This document shows positions 32,563 through 38,257 of a stretch of DNA of 38,257 bases, piece after piece. Position numbers and translations under genes: made by a program. A model generated the notes under the pieces. That model saw only the letters and a list, made by a program, of their open reading frames with translations, was not told the origin of the DNA and made no database searches. This DNA is from a virus, in IMG/VR virus record IMGVR_UViG_3300035136_000034, positions 1-38,257 of that record; one strand, written 5' to 3'. Numbering within the stretch: the stretch's first letter is position 1; each line of letters opens with the position of its first letter.

Positions 32563-33507
32563 ATGGGCAGCGAGATTATACTTTTTGATTTTGAGAATTG
32601 TGAGATTCGAACTCAACTTGGTGACAACGGTGAAGCATTGTTTTGTGCTAGTGATGTGGCTTCAGTGCTTGGGTATGCCAACACACGTGATGCTATATCT
32701 GTGCACTGCAAGGGTGTCGTGAAACGCGACACCCTTACAAGTGGTGGAAAACAAACGATTAATTTCATCCGTGAACCAGATTTGTTTAGGCTGATGTCTC
32801 ATTCGAAAATGCCTGAAGCTCAGAAATTTGAGGCATGGATATATGAGACAGTTCTTCCAAGTATCAATAAGACAGGTGCATATATCGACAAAAAATCACC
32901 TGATATGATTATTGCTGAGAAAAAACTCAAGATCGCAGAAATGAAAGAGAGACGTCTTGCTGCCAAGGAAGAAAGACAACGGCGAAAAGATGAATTTGCA
33001 GAAGAATGCAAAAGGAGGATATGGAAAAAAGACGACGAAAAAATAGCAGATAAAGACATAGCAAAAAAAGCTGAAAGACTAAGGATTGCCGCCAATGATG
33101 CAAGGAAGATTGGCAGGGAAGATTTAGTTCGTCAACTAATTGTAAAGAGAGCATCTGTCATGTCAGGGATTGATTTTGAAAATACAAAAGAAAATATCCC
33201 TGTCATGTCAGATTGTTCCATATATGGGACATCATTCGAGAATAAACGATATTACACACATGAAATAGCCGCAGATGCAGAGATGCATGTGAATACTGTG
33301 GCAAAAGTGGCTAGAGATCTAGGTCTACGTGATAGTGAGCACTGTTTCTCGTCTGTAATCATGGACCATGATGAGACAGAGCGACCTACTGTGGTGTACG
33401 ATGATTACGCAAGAAGACTTATTCTCGATGAAATTAGAATGATAAAGGAGGAAAAAAAGTTAAAAGAAAACAAGCAGTTGAAGCTAATCAAAACAAAAAA
33501 TGACTAA
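32563..33507 (+). CDS. BRO-N domain antirepressor-like protein
   Basis: The N-terminal 110 residues are a BRO-N domain: LGDNGEALFCASDVASVLGY, then a KGVVKRDTLTSGGKQTINFI segment and LMSHSKMPEAQKFEAWIYET. A long charged helix follows (about 125-205), then a C-terminal helix-turn-helix-like part (YYTHEIAADAEMHVNTVAKV). Phage BRO/antirepressor proteins release lysogenic repression or regulate early genes, so this supports a temperate or chronically maintained lifestyle, although no integrase is present. Its first part holds a 10-bp inverted repeat at 32710-32736. Confidence 0.82.
   Translation: MGSEIILFDFENCEIRTQLGDNGEALFCASDVASVLGYANTRDAISVHCKGVVKRDTLTSGGKQTINFIREPDLFRLMSHSKMPEAQKFEAWIYETVLPSINKTGAYIDKKSPDMIIAEKKLKIAEMKERRLAAKEERQRRKDEFAEECKRRIWKKDDEKIADKDIAKKAERLRIAANDARKIGREDLVRQLIVKRASVMSGIDFENTKENIPVMSDCSIYGTSFENKRYYTHEIAADAEMHVNTVAKVARDLGLRDSEHCFSSVIMDHDETERPTVVYDDYARRLILDEIRMIKEEKKLKENKQLKLIKTKND
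32710..32736 (+). repeat. Inverted repeat within the BRO-N coding region
   Basis: AAGGGTGTCG and CGACACCCTT form a perfect 10-bp stem around TGAAACG, inside the coding sequence for GVVKRDTL. It could affect translation or be an autoregulatory operator. Confidence 0.7.
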
Positions 33508-33988
33508 AAGGAAGAAAGGAAATGGAAAAATGCTAATTGAAGATTACAATCAAGCTGATATAATTCTGGGGCCTAAAACATCAATGGAGATTGGTCTTGC
33601 GTCGTATCTAAAGACTGTAGGATTCGGCAGAGCGATGCAATTGATTCAAATCAAATGGGGACTTTACAACGAATCTGGAAAGGATTTGTTCTGCAAGCCA
33701 GGAAGTGAATTCGTTATCGGACCATGTAAAGCCGAAGTGGTGGCATGTGGATGTGATGACCCGGTTGACTGTGAGTGGTGTGCTGGTACTGGGTGGCTTA
33801 CAAAACGAGTCAAGGTCGAAAAAGATGGCAGTACAGCAGAAAAGACAAATAGATTGCTCCATGAAAATAAGCAAAAAATAAGGGAGATGAAGAAAAGAAT
33901 ACAAATAGAGGACCGTACTGCCGATGAAAAATTGCTTGAGATTTTGAAAAAACCAAAGAAGTCCAGAAATGATACAGATAAAAAATAA
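33500..33988 (+). CDS. Zinc-motif protein, 162 aa
   Basis: The centre holds VACGCDDPVDCEWCAGTGW, with four cysteines spaced like one half of a DnaJ zinc domain (CxxCxGxG-like). The N-terminus is helical (TSMEIGLASYLKTVGFGRAM) and the C-terminal third is a charged helix. It overlaps the antirepressor stop by 8 bases. Probably a small zinc-binding protein that contacts nucleic acid or protein; function unknown. Confidence 0.62.
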   Translation: MTKRKKGNGKMLIEDYNQADIILGPKTSMEIGLASYLKTVGFGRAMQLIQIKWGLYNESGKDLFCKPGSEFVIGPCKAEVVACGCDDPVDCEWCAGTGWLTKRVKVEKDGSTAEKTNRLLHENKQKIREMKKRIQIEDRTADEKLLEILKKPKKSRNDTDKK

Positions 33989-34316
33989 TATCGAAGAAAT
34001 GATAAGATTAGTCCATGAGATGATGATTCATAATCATACTATCACGGATGATTGTGAAGAGATAGGGAAGATGATAAGGAAGATGATAGAAAAAATGGCG
34101 AACTCGAGTTCGCAGGAGGAATGCATGAGGAAGAATATGGAGAAGAAAACACAGAAAAGACATATGTGTCCTAATTGCGACGGGTCAGGATTGGATATAC
34201 TGTGTAATGTCTGTTCAGTGTGTAGAGGGGAAGGTACACTATCTTCAGATGAGTTGACGGCATATGAACATGTTTCTTTTGCAGAGATTGATGACAAAGA
34301 AGAAACTAATTGGTAA
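33969..34316 (+). CDS. Two-CxxCxGxG zinc protein, 115 aa (or 63 aa from 34125)
   Basis: The part CPNCDGSGLDILCNVCSVCRGEG holds two DnaJ-type CxxC motifs, so it probably binds zinc. Two starts compete. The long form begins at 33969, overlapping the previous gene, and reads through palindrome copy 9. The short form begins at 34125, preceded by AGGAGG (34114-34119), in the same palindrome-then-ribosome-site arrangement seen at other genes. I favour the short form or both, by internal initiation. Function unknown. Confidence 0.6.
   Translation: MIQIKNNIEEMIRLVHEMMIHNHTITDDCEEIGKMIRKMIEKMANSSSQEECMRKNMEKKTQKRHMCPNCDGSGLDILCNVCSVCRGEGTLSSDELTAYEHVSFAEIDDKEETNW
34098..34113. repeat. Palindrome copy 9
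   Basis: GCGAACTCGAGTTCGC followed by AGGAGG, directly before ATG 34125. This is the only copy that an open frame runs through (coding ANSSSQ). Confidence 0.92.
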
Positions 34317-34340
34317 AAAGAAAGGAACAAGGAAGAAAAA

Positions 34341-36290
34341 ATGAAAGATAAATCATTGATTTTATTGGTAATTGTGATACTATATAGTATGTTTTCATGT
34401 TCAACCAATAATGGTGTTAAGGATGAAGATACTAATGTCGATATAACTATTGATACTGATTCTTCACCATTAGACACAGACACCGATACCGACACTGACA
34501 CCGATACCGATACCGACACTGATACCGATACCGATACTGATACCGATACCGATACAGACACAGACACAGACAGTGACAGTGACATTGATACGGATATAGA
34601 TTCAGCATCTGATACAGAGGATGTAACAGATATTGGAACGGATACATTGGGATTTGGTGACACTGAGACTGTATCATCAAATACCGATACCGACACCGAC
34701 ACTGATACGGATACCGACACCGATACGGACACAGACACGGACACAGACACGGATACAGACACGGATACAGACACGGATACCGATTCAGACAGTGATATGG
34801 ACACAGATAGTGATACCGATACAAATTATACATGTGAAAATGAATGTTTGAGTAGTTGCTCTTCATTAGGTGGAATTCCTGTTATCGGAACATGTTTAGA
34901 TGGGCTTATATGTTGCAATATGAATGTATATTTTGATGCAAGTACAGACACAGACACAGATACGGACACCGATACTGATACGGACACCGATATGGACACT
35001 GATACGGACACGGATACTGATACCGATACGGATACAGACACCGATACGGATACAGACACCGATACAGATACGGATACAGCATCTGATATAGAAGTGGATG
35101 CTGGTGATGGTGGAGAAATAGATACAGATACGGAAACAGAGATAGATACGGAAACAGAGATAGAAACAGATACAGAGATAGAACAATGTAAAGGATTGCC
35201 AGATTTCACACCATGTGAAGTAGTGACAAATCCAGATAGGGAATATGATATCTGTATCGATGGGGAATGTGTATCACCTGGATGTGGTGACTGGAGTTGT
35301 AATCCATCTGGACCACATTTTAAATTAGCTGACACAAATCAGCGTAATTGTTATGAATTTTGGACATCAAACGATATGGAATGTCCATTTTATGGAGATG
35401 ATTTATATGGTCAAGATGCCCAGTATGGTTGGGATACAATCCATGATGCAAGTGAGAGATTTTCGCATGACCGATATAATACGGTGGTGAGGGACAATGT
35501 AACTGGTCTAGAGTGGCAGGGGTGTATCGCCGGAAGATACGGTGAGGAATGCGAGATGGGTGAGCCAATAGCGATGAGTTGGAGGGGTGCTATTGCCTAT
35601 TGTGAGACGCTAACTATGGCTGGAGCGTGGGATTGGCACCTTCCAGACGAGTGGGAGATTGAGTCTATATTTAATAAGGATGAGTATATCTTTTCTATAA
35701 ATGATGATGATTTTAAAAATGCAATTGTAAATAATTTATGGACAATATCTACAGCTCTAGAAATTGACGATGCAAAAGTATTTTCCGCTAGAAGGGGTAC
35801 TATTTTTGCTCTCGATAAGGATACAGGAGAAGAAGTTTTTGTAAGATGTGTCAGAGATAGAGATGTCATCGATATGCCAGAGAAAAGGTTCAGTCATGAT
35901 GATGATTCTATGTATCCTGTAGTTAAAGACCATGTAACAGGGTTAATGTGGATGGACTGTGTTGCTGGTAATTACGGCGGGTATTGCCAGTTAGGTGATG
36001 ATGATACGATGAACTGGAAGGATGCTCTTGCCTACTGTGAGTCTTCTGAGTGGATAGGGTATAACGACTGGAGATTGCCGAATATTAATGAGTTAAGGTC
36101 TTTAGTATCTGGAACACATCAGGATATATTCGAGATACATGTAGATGAAAAATTCTGGAGCTCTACGACAAGGATACATCCGAACGATAAATATAATCAT
36201 GCATGGATAGTGGATTATTCGCTCGGACAACTGACATACTGGAATAAGGACTACAATTTACATGTGCGATGTGTTAGAGATTTTGAATAA
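34341..36290 (+). CDS. Asp-Thr-repeat lipoprotein with two DUF1566-type domains, 649 aa
   Basis: The N-terminus is a lipoprotein signal (SLILLVIVILYSMFSC, Cys about 20). Three long Asp-Thr repeat tracts follow (about nt 34473-34590, 34681-34825, 34943-35085), with a Cys-rich motif between the second and third (CENECLSSCSS, then CLDGLICC). Next comes a Cys-rich region (PCEVVTNPDREYDICIDGEC) and two DUF1566-like modules (GLEWQGCIAGRYGEECEMGE; GLMWMDCVAGNYGGYCQLGD), each with a WRLP or WHLP-type core and ending CVRD. It would be anchored to a host membrane by lipid and project through a flexible linker. AAGGAAG precedes the ATG. It looks host-derived; it may be a conversion or exclusion factor. 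Confidence 0.8.
   Translation: MKDKSLILLVIVILYSMFSCSTNNGVKDEDTNVDITIDTDSSPLDTDTDTDTDTDTDTDTDTDTDTDTDTDTDTDTDSDSDIDTDIDSASDTEDVTDIGTDTLGFGDTETVSSNTDTDTDTDTDTDTDTDTDTDTDTDTDTDTDTDTDSDSDMDTDSDTDTNYTCENECLSSCSSLGGIPVIGTCLDGLICCNMNVYFDASTDTDTDTDTDTDTDTDMDTDTDTDTDTDTDTDTDTDTDTDTDTDTASDIEVDAGDGGEIDTDTETEIDTETEIETDTEIEQCKGLPDFTPCEVVTNPDREYDICIDGECVSPGCGDWSCNPSGPHFKLADTNQRNCYEFWTSNDMECPFYGDDLYGQDAQYGWDTIHDASERFSHDRYNTVVRDNVTGLEWQGCIAGRYGEECEMGEPIAMSWRGAIAYCETLTMAGAWDWHLPDEWEIESIFNKDEYIFSINDDDFKNAIVNNLWTISTALEIDDAKVFSARRGTIFALDKDTGEEVFVRCVRDRDVIDMPEKRFSHDDDSMYPVVKDHVTGLMWMDCVAGNYGGYCQLGDDDTMNWKDALAYCESSEWIGYNDWRLPNINELRSLVSGTHQDIFEIHVDEKFWSSTTRIHPNDKYNHAWIVDYSLGQLTYWNKDYNLHVRCVRDFE
34473..35085 (+). 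repeat. Asp-Thr codon repeat tracts
   Basis: Alternating GAY and ACN codons form three tracts with many synonymous differences, so the peptide rather than one DNA unit is preserved. On the opposite strand the same sequence gives Ser-Val or Arg-Tyr repeats, which are artefacts. Confidence 0.85.
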
Positions 36291-36483
36291 ATATACACTT
36301 TTTATCACCTGTTTTTTCCATATCCCGAGGTTTCCATAAAACATAGAATATTTATTCATTTAATTGTGAATATTTATTCAAAACGAGGCAAGGAGATGAA
36401 GTAACAATTTAAGGAACTTATAAAGGTAAGTCTCTATGGGGGACTTACCTATGCATCTAATTTAGAGAGAAAGGAAGAATCGA
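36291..36483. other. Intergenic segment with repeats and hairpin
   Basis: GAATATTTATTCA occurs twice (36346-36358 and 36368-36380), 22 bp apart, each an imperfect dyad; this could be an operator pair. ATTTAAGGAACTTAT (36407-36421) is followed by GGTAAGTC/GACTTACC (36425-36449), a hairpin. The tag recurs at 37305. Confidence 0.65.
36407..36449 (+). repeat. ATTTAAGGAACTTAT tag with hairpin, copy 1
   Basis: The tag is followed within 4 bases by an 8-bp stem GGTAAGTC/GACTTACC. The second copy at 37305 has the same tag but a different stem. Confidence 0.72.
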
Positions 36484-36849
36484 ATGTTTAATGAAGTGAC
36501 AAAAATGTTCAAGAATGTGGAGGAAGAAATGAAGAAGAAACAAACAATAAGGAAGCATGCAGTGAGAAGAGATAGGCATAGCTTGGAAACAGGTAACGAT
36601 GTTTTTCTTAAAATAGATAAAGAATTAGTAAGGATGAATATCTATCACAAGTATAGTGATATTATTGTTCTGAGTGGTGATTTCGTGCTGATAGCAGAAG
36701 AAGGACAGGAGAACAGGGTACAGATAAGAGGGAAGATAATAGAGACAGGAGATGAAGTAGATGTAAATGAATATAAGATGAAGATGATATATGCCAATAA
36801 GACAGAATTGATATTGGAGATTCTTCCTAATCCACTTCCACTTCCATAG
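36484..36849 (+). CDS. Hypothetical protein, 121 aa
   Basis: The N-terminal 35 residues are basic and helical (MFNEVTKMFKNVEEEMKKKQ); the remainder is beta-rich (DIIVLSGDFVLIAEEG, VQIRGKIIETGDEVDV). AAAGGAAG lies before the ATG. No family is recognised. It is the only gene between the lipoprotein and the terminases and may be early or morphogenetic. Confidence 0.55.
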   Translation: MFNEVTKMFKNVEEEMKKKQTIRKHAVRRDRHSLETGNDVFLKIDKELVRMNIYHKYSDIIVLSGDFVLIAEEGQENRVQIRGKIIETGDEVDVNEYKMKMIYANKTELILEILPNPLPLP

Positions 36850-36885
36850 CTTGCATGAATAGTAAATAACCATCCTGCAAATGAA

Positions 36886-37220
36886 TCTAGGTTTAGCATG
36901 AATTGCTCGCGTCGCTGTGTTTGACCCTGTGAGGTGTTAATCACCCTGCAGGTTGCCCAAGGATGATCCTTCTGGACCAGTTGCGGACTTAATGTCCGTA
37001 ACTGCCCAAGGATGATCTTTCCTTGGGACGGAGTCGATGTGGAGCATGAATTGCTCCCTGATTTTACCGTCTTCTGCAACCGCCTTTATCACACAGGCAG
37101 TTGACCAGGGCGCCCTCTCTGGATCTCGTAGGTGCATTATACACCCACATGCCAAGGCTGATCTTTCCTTGTAACAGAGTCGAGGTGGAGCATGAAAGCT
37201 TCCTGATTTCTGCCAGCTGC
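36886..37220. repeat. Three diverged modules around GGAGCATGAATTGCTC
   Basis: Modules begin near 36886, 37030 and 37174. Each carries a segment like GAGTCGATGTGGAGCATGAA, spacer, a hairpin with TTAAT, ATTATA or ATAAT at the loop, and (between modules) TGCCCAAGGATGATC. CCCAAGGA and TCCTTGGG (37005-37027) form a perfect 8-bp stem. Stem sequences vary between modules. Confidence 0.65.
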
Positions 37221-37225
37221 ATCAC

Positions 37226-37283
37226 GTATAGACATAATGTCTATACACGCCCAATGATGGCACGGTGTCCGTGCCATCATTGG
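37226..37283 (+). terminator. Two strong hairpins
   Basis: GTATAGACAT-A-ATGTCTATAC (37226-37246), then CCAATGATGGCACGG-TGT-CCGTGCCATCATTGG (37251-37283), a perfect 15-bp stem. Neither has a T run, so they may be packaging, RNA-end or DNA-cruciform signals rather than terminators. Confidence 0.45.
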
Positions 37284-37304
37284 TAAACTCCTTAAATTAT
37301 TTAC

Positions 37305-37344
37305 ATTTAAGGAACTTATGAAAGTAAACCCGTCATACGGGTTT
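37305..37344 (+). repeat. ATTTAAGGAACTTAT tag with hairpin, copy 2
   Basis: The tag is preceded by a complementary CCTTAAAT (37290-37297) and followed by AAACCCG-TCATA-CGGGTTT. Compared with copy 1 the tag is kept, while the hairpin sequence is different. Confidence 0.72.
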
Positions 37345-37526
37345 AGTCGTGTAGTTAATTTGACGTTACTTTTCAAGCAGACGGAAGTTGAAAATAAAGA
37401 CCTATTGTAGAATGAAGAATAAAAATGTAAGATAGTATTGAGATATAATAATGATAGAATTAAAAAATGGTAATAAATATATCAAATAAGGCATAAAACA
37501 ATAGAGATAGTAAAGGGATAGTAAAA

Positions 37527-38006
37527 ATGAGAGGCGTTCCTAATAAGAAGACTAAAAAAGAAGAGATTGTAGAGAATGTATTTGGTAAAAATCGCCCAGA
37601 CGGAAGACTGAAAGGCAGTACGATGATTGAGGATTTAGTTAATAAACATCCTCAATTGATGATGACTATATTGAGGCGATTAGAAGCAAAACTAGGCGAA
37701 ATGTTAACAGATGAGAATGATGATTTATCGGAAGATGATTTGTTGCTGTTGCAGATTGAAACTGAGACATTAGCGATGAGAGCTTTAATGGGTAAAGAGA
37801 TTTCTAATGCTCAGTCATTGGTTGATGAAAATGGTAAAACTGTATCATCTATTAGTTCGTTCAATCAAATGACAAGGATAATCCTGCAGATACTTGGCCT
37901 AAGACATAGAAAGAAAGTTTCTGAAGATGATAAGAATGAACCTATGATAAATGTTAGGGATTTGTGGAAATCTACGTTGGGACCAATGACTAAGGAAAAT
38001 GAATAA
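37527..38006 (+). CDS. terS: Probable terminase small subunit, 159 aa
   Basis: The gene ends one base before the large-subunit start. The protein has a basic N-terminus (MRGVPNKKTKKEEIVENVFG), a central helical pair (MIEDLVNKHPQLMMTILRRL, LLLLQIETETLAMRALMG) suited to oligomerisation, and a polar C-terminus that could contact the large subunit. Small terminases recognise the packaging site. No sequence signature is strong; the call rests on gene order, size and helical pattern. AGGGA precedes the ATG by 9 bases. Confidence 0.68.
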   Translation: MRGVPNKKTKKEEIVENVFGKNRPDGRLKGSTMIEDLVNKHPQLMMTILRRLEAKLGEMLTDENDDLSEDDLLLLQIETETLAMRALMGKEISNAQSLVDENGKTVSSISSFNQMTRIILQILGLRHRKKVSEDDKNEPMINVRDLWKSTLGPMTKENE

Positions 38007-38007
38007 A

Positions 38008-38257
38008 ATGGCTCGTAATAGCAGTAGAAAATTTGAAAGCTGTGCATTAGCTCCAAGGATTCCATTTTGGGATTTCGCTAAAAATGTTTTGGGATTTGAA
38101 TCAGGAAAACACAAGGTAAAGAAATTCTCACCAGGTCAAGCAGCGATCTGGAAAAGCTATGATAGAAGAGTAGCTATGACAGAAGAGGAATCAGATGTAT
38201 ATGCTACTATGACAGGATTAGATCCTTGGGAACCAGGAAGTAAACCACCACATAATA
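38008..38257 (+). CDS. terL: Terminase large subunit, 5' part (continues at base 1)
   Basis: ATG 38008 starts MARNSSRKFESCALAPRIPF, 41 codons before base 38130; reading continues in frame at base 1. Bases 38131-38257 duplicate 1-127, so the last 127 bases here are counted twice. The first 56 residues precede the ATG at 46 that a linear reading would suggest. Confidence 0.9.
   Translation, partial: MARNSSRKFESCALAPRIPFWDFAKNVLGFESGKHKVKKFSPGQAAIWKSYDRRVAMTEEESDVYATMTGLDPWEPGSKPPHN
38131..38257. repeat. 127-bp terminal direct repeat equal to bases 1-127
   Basis: The two ends are identical over 127 bases and lie in one continuous reading frame. This is expected when a circular molecule, or one with permuted ends, is assembled with a 127-base overlap. 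It is not evidence of a biological terminal repeat. Confidence 0.95.

Larger units (their letters stand above)
36850..37526. other. Non-coding repeat and hairpin region before the terminase genes
   Basis: About 680 bp without a convincing gene. It holds three related modules, several hairpins and the second ATTTAAGGAACTTAT tag. Open frames on the minus strand repeat EQFMLHIDSV-like peptides because the DNA modules repeat; they lack ribosome sites. The place before terS makes a packaging (pac/cos) or replication role possible. Confidence 0.6.

Noticed and set aside
32519-32722. 67-aa plus-strand open frame overlapping the BRO-N start
   Set aside because: The BRO-N frame has clear domain homology; the overlapping frame has no recognisable features.
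34034-34804. Long minus-strand open frame rich in Ser-Val repeats
   Set aside because: It is the antisense reading of the Asp-Thr repeat of the lipoprotein gene, with no ribosome site and an extreme repeat composition.
36645-37376. Minus-strand frames with repeated EQFMLHIDSV-like peptides
   Set aside because: The similarity comes from repeated DNA modules; frames are short, differ between copies and lack ribosome sites.
38131-38257. Biological direct terminal repeat as in T7-type phages
   Set aside because: The repeat is in the middle of the terminase coding frame and its 127-base length is a usual assembly overlap.

Overview
The window reads as one complete, circular genome of a tailed phage with a contractile tail (Caudoviricetes, myovirus morphology). 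The last 127 bases (38131-38257) repeat bases 1-127 exactly, so the unit is about 38,130 bp and the linear ends are an artificial cut inside the large terminase gene. All credible genes are on the + strand. Base composition is AT-rich, ribosome sites are ordinary bacterial GGAGG/AAGGA types, and no tRNA, rRNA, CRISPR array, insertion sequence or integrase was found.

Layout: (1) 37527-38257 plus 1-2052: small and large terminase subunits. (2) 2292-7671: small proteins, portal, a 48-aa protein, scaffold, major capsid protein, probable decoration proteins. (3) 7695-11874: three genes of capsid-region beta-sandwich/lectin-like appendages. (4) 11871-14054: head completion, neck and tail terminator. 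(5) 14088-27258: sheath, tube, tail assembly chaperone with a probable -1 frameshift, tape measure, Dit-like protein, baseplate plug, hub, spike, gp25-like wedge, J-like wedge, DUF2612-like protein, a fibre, and a holin-like protein. (6) 27259-29236: a largely non-coding, hairpin-rich control region with a winged-helix regulator and a 53-aa protein. (7) 29237-34316: a replication initiator-like protein carrying candidate iterons, small early proteins, a BRO-N antirepressor-like protein and two zinc-motif proteins. (8) 34341-36290: a lipoprotein with long Asp-Thr repeats and two DUF1566-type domains. (9) 36291-37526: a second hairpin and repeat region and one small gene.

Host: the lipoprotein combines a signal peptide, Asp-Thr linkers, a Cys-rich segment and DUF1566-type modules. 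From memory this is typical of surface proteins in Myxococcota and related former Deltaproteobacteria, so the host is probably in or near that group. This is inference from one gene.

The most unusual content is non-coding. A perfect 14-bp palindrome, CGAACTCGAGTTCG, occurs nine times, almost always between one stop codon and the next ribosome site. Separately, three families of elements pair a conserved short tag with hairpins whose stem sequences differ but stay self-complementary. The replication gene has a leader whose alternative hairpins could hide or free its ribosome site. It also contains three GC-rich direct repeats that are read in different frames, as expected of a lambda-type origin embedded in its initiator gene.
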